A stretch of DNA of 61,618 bases, taken from NCBI RefSeq assembly GCF_001612615.1, contig NZ_BDAU01000052.1, positions 1-61,618 on the forward strand, read 5' to 3'. The notes below the pieces were generated by a model. It did no database searches. It was not told the origin of the DNA and worked only from the letters and a program-made list of their open reading frames with translations. A program made the position numbers and the translations under genes. How positions within the stretch are numbered: the stretch's first letter is position 1; the number at the start of each line of letters is the position of its first letter. The stretch comes from Nocardia amikacinitolerans NBRC 108937 (lineage in GTDB: Bacteria > Actinomycetota > Actinomycetes > Mycobacteriales > Mycobacteriaceae). Shown in pieces: positions 44,948 to 53,278 of this stretch.

Positions 44948-44977
44948 TTGACCTACGGGTACAAAACTGGCTAGGCT
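44948..44977 (+). promoter_or_regulatory. Putative promoter of the TetR gene, likely leaderless
   Basis: TTGACC (44948-44953) and TAGGCT (44972-44977) are separated by 18 bases. The GTG start codon at 44985 follows the -10 box by seven bases, so transcription would begin at or next to the start codon. No Shine-Dalgarno sequence precedes the GTG, which fits a leaderless mRNA. Confidence 0.55.
44958..44970 (+). promoter_or_regulatory. Shared 13-mer operator candidate, TetR promoter copy
   Basis: GGTACAAAACTGG lies between the -35 and -10 boxes of the TetR gene. The same 13 bases recur in reverse orientation at 45595-45607, upstream of the SDR gene, and both copies have CTTTAA nearby on the same side. 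This is expected if the TetR protein controls both genes. Confidence 0.6.
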
Positions 44978-44984
44978 CGATCGC

Positions 44985-45563
44985 GTGGGCAGGCCGAAAC
45001 AGTTCGATCCGGACGCCGCCGTCGCGCGGGCGACCGAGGTTTTCTGGCGCAAGGGCTATGCCGACACGACCCCGCAGGACCTCGTCGACGCGCTCGGAAT
45101 CGGAAAAGGCAGCCTCTACAACACCTTCGGCAGCAAGCACGCGCTGTTCGAGCGGGCGCTCGAGCACTACCGGGACAACCAGTCCGCGACCGTCACGGGA
45201 CTGCTCGAGCAATCCGGACCGGTCAAGGAGCGGCTGCGCGACGCGTTACGGCTGGTCGCGGAGGCCAATCTCACCGATCCGGATCGCCGCGGCTGCCTCG
45301 CGGTGAACACGGCGGCGGCACTCGGTGGCGTGGACGCGGAGGCCACCGCGCTGGTCGGGCGGATGTTCGACCGCACAGAGGCGGCGTTCCAGGCCGCCAT
45401 CGAGGAAGGGCAGCGCGCCGGGGAGATCGACCGGGGACGGGATCCGCGGGCGACGGCGAGCATGCTGCTGAGCACGTTGGTCGGGATGCAGGTGTTGTCC
45501 AAGACGGCCGACGGGCCGGACCGTTCGATGCGCACGATCGACGCGGTGATCGACTCGCTCTGA
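44985..45563 (+). CDS. TetR-family transcriptional regulator
   Basis: This 192-residue protein has a TetR helix-turn-helix at residues 8-55 (VARATEVFWRKGYADTTPQD, then LVDALGIGKGSLYNTFGSKH) and a C-terminal ligand domain with GCLAVNTAAALGGVD, as in regulators that control adjacent oxidoreductases. It is divergent from dnaK and lies just before an SDR gene that shares a 13-base promoter motif. The regulator probably represses itself and the SDR. The ligand is unknown. Confidence 0.93.
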   Translation: MGRPKQFDPDAAVARATEVFWRKGYADTTPQDLVDALGIGKGSLYNTFGSKHALFERALEHYRDNQSATVTGLLEQSGPVKERLRDALRLVAEANLTDPDRRGCLAVNTAAALGGVDAEATALVGRMFDRTEAAFQAAIEEGQRAGEIDRGRDPRATASMLLSTLVGMQVLSKTADGPDRSMRTIDAVIDSL

Positions 45564-45594
45564 GCTCCCCGCTTTCCGGCAGCTTTCGCATACC

Positions 45595-45607
45595 CCAGTT
45601 TTGTACC
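45595..45607 (-). promoter_or_regulatory. Shared 13-mer operator candidate, SDR promoter copy
   Basis: CCAGTTTTGTACC is the exact reverse complement of the 13-mer at the TetR promoter. It lies 25 bases before the SDR start. A TAGTTA at 45610-45615 could be the -10 box, so the motif again falls between promoter elements. Confidence 0.6.
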
Positions 45608-45631
45608 TCTAGTTAAAGAATGGAAGGCAAC

Positions 45632-46414
45632 ATGGATCTCCAGCTCAACGGCAAGACCGCGGTCGTCACCGGCGCCAGTCGGGGCATCGGGCTCGCGACG
45701 GTGCGTCGGCTGACCGCCGAGGGCGTGCGCGTCGTCGGCGCGGCGCGCAAACCCACCGCCAAACTCGAGGCGGCGGGTGCGGTGCCCGTGGCGGTCGACC
45801 TCGCCGCGGCCGAGGGTGCGGACGAACTCGTCGCGCGCGCGACGGCCGAACTCGGCGGCATCGACCTGCTTGTCAACAATGTCGGCGGCGGCGACACGGT
45901 GGACATCGGCGGATTCGCGACGATCGACGACGCGCACTGGCGGGAGATGTTCGACCTCAACCTCTTTGCCGCTGTTCGGGTGACCAGGGCGGCACTGCCG
46001 TTCTTGACCGACGGCGGCGGCGCGATCGTGAACGTGTCGTCGATCGGCGCGCGCCGCCCGGCCGGACCGCCGCTGGCCTACCACGTCGCCAAGGCCGCGC
46101 TCACCGCGTTCGGCAAGGGGCTGTCCGAAGAGCTTGGACCGCAAGGGGTTCGGGTCGCTACCGTGTCCCCTGGTCCGGTGCGGACCGATATCTGGGAGGC
46201 GCCGGACGGTTTCGGCGGAAAACTGGCGGCGGCTGTCGCGCTGGAGCAATCCGAATTCTTGAATCACGTGCCCGCGCGGATGGGGATGGTGACGGGGCGG
46301 ATCACGGAGCCGGACGAGGTCGCGGCGCTGATCACGTTCCTGCTTTCGGATGTGGCCGGCAGCATCACGGGGTCGGATCATCTGATCGACGGGGGGATCG
46401 TCAAATCGGTCTGA
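45632..46414 (+). CDS. Short-chain dehydrogenase/reductase, probably under TetR control
   Basis: This 260-residue classical SDR has TGASRGIG (about 14-21), NNVGGGD, the catalytic Ser in NVSSIGARRP and YHVAK. The C-terminus (TGSDHLIDGGIVKSV) is the usual substrate-side end. The ATG at 45632 is preceded by GGAAGG; an in-frame ATG four codons upstream is less likely. The substrate is unknown. A ribbon-helix-helix gene follows after 18 bases. Confidence 0.92.
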   Translation: MDLQLNGKTAVVTGASRGIGLATVRRLTAEGVRVVGAARKPTAKLEAAGAVPVAVDLAAAEGADELVARATAELGGIDLLVNNVGGGDTVDIGGFATIDDAHWREMFDLNLFAAVRVTRAALPFLTDGGGAIVNVSSIGARRPAGPPLAYHVAKAALTAFGKGLSEELGPQGVRVATVSPGPVRTDIWEAPDGFGGKLAAAVALEQSEFLNHVPARMGMVTGRITEPDEVAALITFLLSDVAGSITGSDHLIDGGIVKSV

Positions 46415-46432
46415 AAGGCATGCTGGCACACC

Positions 46433-46672
46433 ATGAGGCGGACGACGGTGAATCTATCCGACGAGCTCGATGAGCGGCTGCGCCATGAGGCGCGGCGGCG
46501 CGGCGTCACGATCGCCGAGCTGACTCGGGAAGCCATCGTGCAGTACCTGTCCGCGCCGACCGAAGGCCGTCGGCAGTTCGGCGCCGCGGCGGCGGGGCGC
46601 AGTCGACGTTCGGATGTGTCGAGCCGGATCGATGAGATCCTGAGCCAGGAGTGGGGCCGACAATTGCGTTGA
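46433..46672 (+). CDS. Ribbon-helix-helix (CopG/VapB-like) protein without a visible toxin
   Basis: This 79-residue protein has an RHH DNA-binding fold at the N-terminus (TTVNLSDELDERLRHEARRR) and a basic, disordered middle, ending in a short helix (DEILSQEWGRQLR) like the toxin-binding tail of VapB antitoxins. The expected PIN-domain toxin is missing: downstream frames break within about 50 bases and show no Asp-rich PIN motif. One downstream frame reads VDRQVVLATVVILAVA, a stop, then LVSGREDERRRDPFMPPW, which may be a gene remnant. It may be an orphan antitoxin or a stand-alone regulator. Confidence 0.8.
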   Translation: MRRTTVNLSDELDERLRHEARRRGVTIAELTREAIVQYLSAPTEGRRQFGAAAAGRSRRSDVSSRIDEILSQEWGRQLR

Positions 46673-46902
46673 TCGGCAGGTCGTCCTCGCGACGGTCGTC
46701 ATCCTCGCCGTCGCGTAGCTCGTCTCCGGTCGTGAGGACGAGCGGCGGCGCGATCCGTTCATGCCGCCGTGGCGCGAAACCGGTTTGCGGTCCAGCCGAG
46801 TCGAAGCATGGACGGGACACCGCCGCGACAGGTTGACATGGAGCGCACTCCAACTCATAGCGTTCTGTGCCGGAACGTTTTTCGAGCACAGGAGGTAGCA
46901 CC

Positions 46903-47889
46903 ATGATCGACGGCCGCATCCGGCATCTCGGCGAACTCGCGGTCTCCGCGCAGGGCCTGGGGTGCATGGGAATGAGCCACGCGTACGGCGCGGCGGACGA
47001 CGATCAGTCGATCGCCACGCTGCACCGCGCCCTCGACCTCGGCGTGACTCTCCTCGACACCGCGGACTTCTACGGCTCCGGCCACAACGAGGAGCTGATC
47101 GGCCGGGCCATCGCCGGGCGCCGCGACGAGGTCGTGCTCGCCACGAAGTTCGGCTTCGCCAACCGCCTCGGCGAACCCACCTCGATCCGCGGCGACGCCG
47201 CCTACGTGCGGCAGGCGTGCGACGCGTCGCTGCGCAGGCTCGGCGTCGACCACATCGACCTCTACTACCAGCATCGCGTCGATCCGCAGGTGCCGATCGA
47301 GGAGACCGTCGGCGCCATGGCCGAGTTGGTTCGGGCCGGAAAGGTCCGCCACCTAGGACTTTCCGAGGCGAGCGCGTCGACCATCCGGCGGGCGCACGCG
47401 GTGCATCCGATCGCCGCGCTGCAGAGCGAGTGGTCGCTGTGGACCCGCGATCTGGAGGCCGAGATCGTCCCCGTCTGCCGCGAACTCGGGATCGGTATCG
47501 TCCCGTTCTCCCCGCTCGGCCGCGGCTTCCTGACCGGCAGATACAACTCGGTCGCCGAACTGGCGGAGAACGACATGCGCCGCGGTCAGCCGCGTTTCGC
47601 CGACGGCAACCTGGAACAGAACCTGGCGATCGTCGCGAAACTCGACGAACTCGCTACGACGAAGGGCGTCACCGCGGGCCAACTCGCCCTGGCCTGGGTG
47701 CAGCACCGGGGCGACGACGTGGTCCCGATCCCCGGCACCCGACGTCAGCGCTACCTCGAGGAGAACCTCGCCGCCCTCACCGTCGAGTTGTCTCCCGAAG
47801 ACCTCACCGCCATCGAATCCGCCGCTCCGCCCTCGCAAATCGCCGGCCGCCGCTACGACCCGACCAGTCTCACCTTCGTCAACGGCTGA
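46903..47889 (+). CDS. Aldo/keto reductase
   Basis: This 328-residue AKR has the catalytic tetrad: Asp and Tyr in DTADFYGSGHN, Lys in ATKFGFA and His in YYQHRVD. The NADPH-binding end is IPGTRRQRYLEENLAAL. It resembles the YakC/AKR13 group, which reduces a range of carbonyls. The ATG at 46903 has AGGAGG seven bases upstream. It reads alone. The 259 bases that follow, up to the convergent gene, contain no supported gene. Confidence 0.93.
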   Translation: MIDGRIRHLGELAVSAQGLGCMGMSHAYGAADDDQSIATLHRALDLGVTLLDTADFYGSGHNEELIGRAIAGRRDEVVLATKFGFANRLGEPTSIRGDAAYVRQACDASLRRLGVDHIDLYYQHRVDPQVPIEETVGAMAELVRAGKVRHLGLSEASASTIRRAHAVHPIAALQSEWSLWTRDLEAEIVPVCRELGIGIVPFSPLGRGFLTGRYNSVAELAENDMRRGQPRFADGNLEQNLAIVAKLDELATTKGVTAGQLALAWVQHRGDDVVPIPGTRRQRYLEENLAALTVELSPEDLTAIESAAPPSQIAGRRYDPTSLTFVNG

Positions 47890-48148
47890 GGCGCGAGGAG
47901 TTCGGGGCCTCGTGGTGCTGTCGTCACGGCGCCGCGTGAACCGGGGCGTCCCGCAGTCAGCGGTCGTCGTGCCGCAGCGACCGCGACGACGCATCCGGGG
48001 ACGGCACAACCGGCGACGCAACGTACGTCGGCTGGCGAAATACCTGCGGTGGAGCCGATACCGGGGGTTGTATCGGCGGCGACGACAACGCGGCCGGACG
48101 GTGGTCTGGGCCGCGGTGGGGCCGGATGGACTTCGAGGCTTAGTGGCT

Positions 48149-48781
48149 TCACACCGACCGGAGCCGGGCTATCTCGGCGTGATTGGCCCAGGGGTCCAGG
48201 GTGATCGCGGCTGCCCAGGCGTGTGCGGCGGGTGCGCGGCGGTCGAACAACTCGATCCAGGTTTCAATGGCTTCGCGAGTGTCGTGCACGCGGGTTGGGG
48301 TCTGGCGGAGTTCGCCCAGGTGTAGGTAGCTCAGTGCCGTGTAGGCCCGGGCGCGCGCATCGAAAATCGTTGCGGTGCAGAGGTCGGAGCCCTCGGCATC
48401 CGACCCGGGCTCCGCCGTACCGGCTTCGGCGACGAGTCCACCGCTCGTCCGGTGCGCCAGTCCGAATGCCCACAGCAGCTCGCCGAACCGGCGCAGCAAC
48501 CATTCGGCGGACTCGAGGATCGGCGACCGTGCGGCATCGGGATCGAGGACGACCGCGGTGTGCGCCATGTCGTGGGTGGCGGGGTCGCTGGCGCGGGCGA
48601 AACCCCAGAAGTGGACCGTGCCGGAACCGGACGCGGCCGGGTCGGTGCGGCATTCGGTCAGCATGGCCCCGAGCATCGCGTCGATCACGGCGCGCGGTGG
48701 ATATCGCAGGACGGGGCCGGTCGCGGTCGGCATGGATGGCTGTTTTGGCTTGGGCCGCCGACGATTTCGTCGAGTAGGCAT
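48149..48781 (-). CDS. Hypothetical protein, possible Nocardia-type accessory gene
   Basis: I do not recognise this 210-residue protein. It has a basic start (MPTRRNRRRPKPKQPS) and then a helical domain with VIDAMLGAMLTECRTDPAA, a hydrophobic/aromatic stretch HFWGFARASDPATHD and a Trp-containing end. No membrane segments or signal peptide are seen. The ATG at 48781 has GAAGGAA four bases upstream. The neighbour to the right, on the same strand, is another hypothetical gene 39 bases away. Confidence 0.65.
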   Translation of the reverse strand: MPTRRNRRRPKPKQPSMPTATGPVLRYPPRAVIDAMLGAMLTECRTDPAASGSGTVHFWGFARASDPATHDMAHTAVVLDPDAARSPILESAEWLLRRFGELLWAFGLAHRTSGGLVAEAGTAEPGSDAEGSDLCTATIFDARARAYTALSYLHLGELRQTPTRVHDTREAIETWIELFDRRAPAAHAWAAAITLDPWANHAEIARLRSV

Positions 48782-48820
48782 GTTGTTCCTTCGGTAGGTC
48801 ACCGGGGCGGTCAAGGGAAT

Positions 48821-49309
48821 TCACCGGGTGGGCGGGACGTGTTCGCGTTCCGCGCGCACTACCTCCCCGTCCGGGACCGGTCCCGGACGCGCTGGTGCGC
48901 CGACCCGCGCCCATGTGCTCGGCGGGCACACCGTCTCCAGATCGAAGTTCTCGCAGATCCGCGCGGGCCGGTCGTCGACGTGGGCCAGGTCGTGGACAAC
49001 GATCGCGACGATCCCCGCCGCCGCCGCGAGCCCGAGCACGAACCCGACCGGATCGGCGCAATCGTCGGGCGGCCGCACCGTATACACGTACCGATAGCCC
49101 ATGGCCCGCGCATGCCTCCGCACGGCGACCTCGTGCCGAGCGGCGGCCTGTCCCGACACCCCGCCCCGCACGAACCCCAACGCCGTCGGCCTGGCATCCG
49201 AACCAGGTTGTGCCCCCGCAGAATTCAATCCGGTGATCAGTTCATTTCGCTGTCGCTGCGTCATAGGGTCATGCTGCGCAGCGCACGCGACCAGGGCGGT
49301 ACGAAACAC
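48821..49309 (-). CDS. Hypothetical protein with resolvase-like beta-alpha pattern
   Basis: This 162-residue protein is not assigned. After a helical start (MTQRQRNELITGLNSAG) comes ARAMGYRYVYTVRPPDDCAD, a helix with VGFVLGLAAAAGIVAIVVHD and a conserved-looking ENFDLETVCPPSTW. The order recalls small actinobacterial proteins encoded beside XRE-DUF397 loci. The GTG at 49309 has GGGAG upstream; an ATG at 49264 is also in frame. It is divergent from the XRE regulator. Confidence 0.6.
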   Translation of the reverse strand: MFRTALVACAAQHDPMTQRQRNELITGLNSAGAQPGSDARPTALGFVRGGVSGQAAARHEVAVRRHARAMGYRYVYTVRPPDDCADPVGFVLGLAAAAGIVAIVVHDLAHVDDRPARICENFDLETVCPPSTWARVGAPARPGPVPDGEVVRAEREHVPPTR

Positions 49310-49750
49310 TCGACTCCCAGCGATCGCCCTATCACGCCAGCATGATTCCCGACTCGACTACCCAGGAATTCTTGTAGTGGGATAACGCCACGCACACCGT
49401 GGGAGCACGGACGGACAACTCCGGCAACGGAGCTTCGGGCCACATCCACGAAGAAGTCGTCTCCAGCCTGGATTGCATCGGCACTCGGCGGCCCCAGTCT
49501 CGTTCGCAATGCCGTCCCCCATATCCGTTCCACGGGTGCGGGTTCCGTCGCCGGGAGCCGTTCACGCTGGCAGCGCGTTTCTTTCCGCGTGGCACGTCTT
49601 GTGCATAAGCTACGCAGCGTGCTCCACGCGGCAGGTCGACGACCTCGAGGATCGGCGATACGACTCCGAACCCTGTTGCGACGGGCGCACAACGATTCTC
49701 GCCGTGAGTATCCATCGATCGCACCGTGCGGAAGCAGGGGAGGACGCAGG
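49310..49750. other. Divergent intergenic region upstream of the XRE regulator
   Basis: No gene is supported in these 441 bases. The frame that enters the XRE gene stays open for 160 bases upstream, but its composition looks random and a good ATG lies at 49751. Promoters for both divergent genes are expected here. No clear palindrome was found. Confidence 0.55.
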
Positions 49751-50629
49751 ATGGTGAGCGCCAAGGAGGGCGCGGGCAGGACGACGACACTGCCGCGCCG
49801 CCAGCTGGGCCGCGCGCTGCGCGACGCGCGCCAGGCCAATGGGTACACCCTCGAACAGGTCGCCGAAGTGCTCGAGATCAGCCGGTCCTCGCTGGGGCGG
49901 CTGGAACTCGGGCAGAACGAGCGGGTGAAGGTTCGGGACGTCGAGTACATCTGTGAGTACTACGGGGTGCCGGAGGAGCGGACGGAGTATCTGAAAATTC
50001 TTGCGGCACAGGGCAATGCTCGTGTCTGGTGGGAGGATTTCAGGGATGTTATCCGGCCCGGATTCAATACTTACCTGCATTTGGAGGCGGCAGCGGCGGG
50101 ATTCGACTTCTTCCAGTCACTCGTCATACCGGGGTTGTTGCAGACTGCCGGCTACGCGCGGCGCGCTGTGGCCTCTCCGGGTCCTTGCACGCCCGAGGAG
50201 ATGGACCGTCGGGTCGCTCTACGCATGAGGCGATCCACAATTCTTACTCGGCGGCACAAACCATTACGAGCCGAATTTCTTCTGCACGAGTCGGTGCTGC
50301 GCACCGTGGTCGACTCTGAACGCACGATGGCCGCACAGCTGCGCCATCTCGCCGATATGGGGACACGCGACAACGTATCCGTGCGGGTCGTCCCATTCTC
50401 CGCTGGATTCCCTGCCGGTTTGGCGATACCGCCATACATCATCATCGATTTCCCACAGCATGAGCCATCGGTTGTCTATACCGAAGGCGCGATCGGGAAC
50501 GCGATTTTCGAAAGAGGCGACGAAGTAGCGCGCTTTCAGGAGATTCACGGCGCCCTCCAAGGTGCGGCACTCGAGGAACGACCATCGAGAGATCTGATCC
50601 GTACCATGGCAAGGAGTTACGAACGGTGA
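49751..50629 (+). CDS. XRE-family regulator with DUF5753 domain
   Basis: This 292-residue protein has a helix-turn-helix at residues 15-75 (ALRDARQANGYTLEQVAEVL, SRSSLGRLELGQ) and a C-terminal DUF5753 domain (about 105-285; FFQSLVIPGLLQTAGYARRA, VRVVPFSAGFPAG, YTEGAIGNAIFERGDEV). This is the WhiJ/BldB-associated regulator type that pairs with a DUF397 protein. Many actinobacterial genomes carry dozens, with links to development or stress. The stop overlaps the DUF397 start by four bases. Confidence 0.92.
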   Translation: MVSAKEGAGRTTTLPRRQLGRALRDARQANGYTLEQVAEVLEISRSSLGRLELGQNERVKVRDVEYICEYYGVPEERTEYLKILAAQGNARVWWEDFRDVIRPGFNTYLHLEAAAAGFDFFQSLVIPGLLQTAGYARRAVASPGPCTPEEMDRRVALRMRRSTILTRRHKPLRAEFLLHESVLRTVVDSERTMAAQLRHLADMGTRDNVSVRVVPFSAGFPAGLAIPPYIIIDFPQHEPSVVYTEGAIGNAIFERGDEVARFQEIHGALQGAALEERPSRDLIRTMARSYER

Positions 50630-50832
50630 ACGAACTGTCCGGCGCAATCTGGTTCAAGTCGAAGCACAGTGGAGATGGCGAGGCGTGCGTCGAGGTGGCA
50701 TGGCTCGATGCCGGTCGGGTCGGTGTTCGTGATTCGAAGGACCCGACCGGTCCGGCTCTGGTCTTCACCGCGGAGGAGTGGGGTGCCTTCACTATGGCCG
50801 TCGTGGACGGTCGGTCCACCCGGCCCGCCTGA
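50626..50832 (+). CDS. DUF397 family protein, partner of the XRE regulator
   Basis: This 68-residue protein carries the DUF397 signature: WFKSKHSGDGEACVEVAWLD, then VGVRDSKDPTGPALVFTAEE and WGAFTMAVVDG. In Streptomyces such proteins act with their adjacent XRE regulator, possibly as an antitoxin or modulator. The GTG start overlaps the upstream stop (GTGA), so the two are translated together. Confidence 0.93.
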   Translation: MNELSGAIWFKSKHSGDGEACVEVAWLDAGRVGVRDSKDPTGPALVFTAEEWGAFTMAVVDGRSTRPA

Positions 50833-51000
50833 TCATTCGGGCGCCGAGCGGCCCGCAGACGGCGACCCCGACATCGGCCTACCAAGTCACAGCCCAGGGT
50901 CGTCATGCTCATGAGCGCTGGTCACGTGACAATCGGCGTAACAGGTCGGGCAGTCCGGCATCTGCTACCGTTTGACCAAACCTGAGTCCGGGGCGAGAGG

Positions 51001-51531
51001 GTGGGGATGAGCCGTCGAATCACGTTGATGTTGCTCGGGGTCGTGCTCGCGTCCGGCGCGGTCGGGTGTGTGGACAACACGAGCGGGTCGCCAACGACTA
51101 CCAGCACGGCGGCAGCGGCTCTCTTCAATCCGTGCACGGGCATTTCCGATGATGTCGTGCGAGCGGCGGGCGCCGATCCAGCCACCGAAGAGTCAGGCAT
51201 CGCCGGAGTGCACCAGCCAGGCTGGGAAATCTGCGGGTGGACAGCGAAAACGTACTTCATAACTGTCTTCTCGACCGGCCGCACCGTTGAAGAGTTCGAG
51301 CGAAAGCCCGGGAATGTCGAATTCCAGGACGTTACTGTCGCAGGTCGTCAAGGTCGGCAATTCAAAGTCGAGGGCGCCTCGAAGGACGACCTGTGCGACG
51401 TCCTCTTCCCTGCCACTCAGGGCGTCGTGCAACTGCGGGTCCAAAACATGGCCAGAATGGATGGCGTCGAAGACCCGTGCACTGTGCTGTACCGCGTCGG
51501 CGAGTCGATGGTGCCCACGTTTCCGCGTTGA
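51001..51531 (+). CDS. DUF3558 lipoprotein
   Basis: This 176-residue protein has a lipoprotein signal (TLMLLGVVLASGAVGC, lipid Cys at 23) followed by a Thr/Ser-rich linker and the DUF3558 domain (FNPCTGISDDVVRAAGADP, CGWTAKTYFITVFSTG, DLCDVLFPATQG). The extracytoplasmic domain has four cysteines that could form disulfides. DUF3558 lipoproteins commonly sit beside ESX-type effector genes in Nocardia. The GTG at 51001 or the ATG two codons later may be the start. It leads the four-gene set to EspG. Confidence 0.87.
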   Translation: MGMSRRITLMLLGVVLASGAVGCVDNTSGSPTTTSTAAAALFNPCTGISDDVVRAAGADPATEESGIAGVHQPGWEICGWTAKTYFITVFSTGRTVEEFERKPGNVEFQDVTVAGRQGRQFKVEGASKDDLCDVLFPATQGVVQLRVQNMARMDGVEDPCTVLYRVGESMVPTFPR

Positions 51532-51547
51532 TCAGGGAGGGGATCGT

Positions 51548-51928
51548 ATGAGTGACAATGCATTGAAGTGGAGCCAGCTTGCCAGCCAAGCCCGAGCGGG
51601 AGAGCTGTACCTTGACGACCAGAATGCCGCGTATCTGTGCGCAAAGGCATGTGACCAGCGACTAACCGATCTACGGGATCTGCTCAGATTGACCGCTAAT
51701 GCGCAGAACGTCTCCGGATTCGGAGACTTCAACATGGGCAACGACCTCGTCCAGAAGTTCCTGAAACAGGCCACCGGCGAAGATCATTCGATCGACAAGG
51801 TCATCGACGAGCACATCGAGACCGTGCAGAACATGCGCGAGGTCATGGCCATCTCCTTCAAACGCATCACCGGCCAAGACGTCGAGAACGCCGCCCCGAT
51901 CACCAACGCCACCGAGCAGGTCGGCTGA
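51548..51928 (+). CDS. Small helical ESX-associated protein
   Basis: This 126-residue all-helical protein has no signal peptide and no Cys-X-X-Cys. The N-terminus (LKWSQLASQARAGELYLDDQ) and the region KVIDEHIETVQNMREVMAIS look like a two-helix hairpin of the WXG100 superfamily, although no WXG is present. GGAGGGG lies five bases upstream of the ATG. The stop overlaps the next start by one base, so it is probably the partner of the WXG/PPE-like effector. Confidence 0.75.
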   Translation: MSDNALKWSQLASQARAGELYLDDQNAAYLCAKACDQRLTDLRDLLRLTANAQNVSGFGDFNMGNDLVQKFLKQATGEDHSIDKVIDEHIETVQNMREVMAISFKRITGQDVENAAPITNATEQVG

Positions 51929-53256
51929 TGGGCAACCCTGCCGCCAGCCTGCAAATCTTCGACCCGGGACAGCTGGGCTCGGCCATGCTCCGCAGTCTCA
52001 CCAACTGGATATCCGGTGAGGAGCTGCAGCCCGAGGTCGACCCGTACTCGGTGCAGGACAAGTACAACCGCCAGCGCACCGACGTGCGCGACCGGGCAGG
52101 CGACGTCGGCTTCCAGGGCGCATACCGGCCGAAGGAGGTACGGGGCACCGACGAGTTCGACCGCGACGATCTCGCCACACTGCGCCGTAGGGTCGATCAG
52201 ATCAGCATCGAGACCGTCAGCAGCCTGTCCACCACCTGGAACACCATCGCCCAACGGCATCAGACCTCGCTGGACACCTTCTCCCAGGCGATGGCCAAGG
52301 CCACCGACGACAGCGTGTGGAAGGGGTCGGCGCGCGACGCGGCGCTCGGCGCGGTCAACGGCTACACGGCGGAGGCCGCTCAGGTCACCAACGCGGCGAA
52401 GCTGACCGGCAACAAGCTCTCGGAATTGCAGACCGGGCTGGAGCCGACCAAGCAACTGGTGCCGCATCCGCCGGAGCACCGCAGCGGCATCGACAATGCC
52501 CGGGCCTGGATCGCCGGTCGCGGCTGGCGCAACGACGATGTCGCCGAATACAACGCAAGGACCGAGGCATTGCGTGTCCTGAAGACCGTGTACGCCCCGG
52601 TGGTGCTGGAGACCGACACCAACGTGCCGCAGATTCCACGCCCGGCGCAGACCACCAAGCCGGGTGACCCCAAGGTCGGCCCCGGCCCAGGTGACGGCGG
52701 TGGCGGCAATGGTGGCGGTGGCGGCGGAACCGGCACCGGTAACAACGGCGACCAGAAACCAACGGGCACCGAGAATCCCGAACAGGATTCGCCCGTCGAG
52801 GAGAACCCGGACGAGTCGACCAACCCGTCGGGCACCGACAACCCCACCTCGACGCCGCAGTCCACCGACACGACGCCCGCGTCCACCACGCCCGCCTCGA
52901 CTCAGACGCCGACCACACCCGGCTCCGGCACACCGAGCAGCCCGGGCCCCGGCCCCGGTGGCCCAGGACCGGGGCCCGGCAACCCGAACGCGGCGACGCC
53001 GGGTCCTGGCCGCTCGATCCCCGGCACACCCGCCACGGGCGCTCCGGGTGCTCCGGCCGCCGCGAGGTCCAGCGCACCGGGCGCCGGGCGCGCGGGCATG
53101 CCCGGCATGGGTGGCATGGGAGGCGCGCGCCCCGGTGGCAAGGACGACGAATCCAGCAAGGGCATCCCGGACTACCTCATCAATCAGGAGAACGGCGAAG
53201 CCCTCACCGGACTCGACTCGATCGGCAAGACCGTGCCGCCGGTGATCGGCGAATAA
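51928..53256 (+). CDS. WXG/PPE-like ESX effector with long Pro/Gly/Thr-rich tail
   Basis: This 442-residue protein has a helical first half. Residues about 80-165 form a WXG-like hairpin (SSLSTTWNTIAQRHQTSLDT ... VWKGSARDAALGAVNGYTAE) that resembles PPE/EspG-dependent substrates. Residues about 226-400 are low-complexity (GGGGGGTGTGNN, STPQSTDTTPASTTPAS, PGPGPGGPGPGPG). The last 45 residues are more ordered (GIPDYLINQENGEALTGLD). No classical PE/PPE name motif is seen. It begins inside the previous stop codon and is followed by an EspG-family gene, which strongly suggests type VII secretion. Confidence 0.82.
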   Translation: MGNPAASLQIFDPGQLGSAMLRSLTNWISGEELQPEVDPYSVQDKYNRQRTDVRDRAGDVGFQGAYRPKEVRGTDEFDRDDLATLRRRVDQISIETVSSLSTTWNTIAQRHQTSLDTFSQAMAKATDDSVWKGSARDAALGAVNGYTAEAAQVTNAAKLTGNKLSELQTGLEPTKQLVPHPPEHRSGIDNARAWIAGRGWRNDDVAEYNARTEALRVLKTVYAPVVLETDTNVPQIPRPAQTTKPGDPKVGPGPGDGGGGNGGGGGGTGTGNNGDQKPTGTENPEQDSPVEENPDESTNPSGTDNPTSTPQSTDTTPASTTPASTQTPTTPGSGTPSSPGPGPGGPGPGPGNPNAATPGPGRSIPGTPATGAPGAPAAARSSAPGAGRAGMPGMGGMGGARPGGKDDESSKGIPDYLINQENGEALTGLDSIGKTVPPVIGE

Positions 53257-53278
53257 CCGGACGGACAGGGACATTTCG

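Noticed and set aside
46651..46836. VapC-type toxin after the ribbon-helix-helix gene
   Set aside because: The 61-codon frame is Ser/Arg-rich and lacks the acidic residues of the PIN fold.
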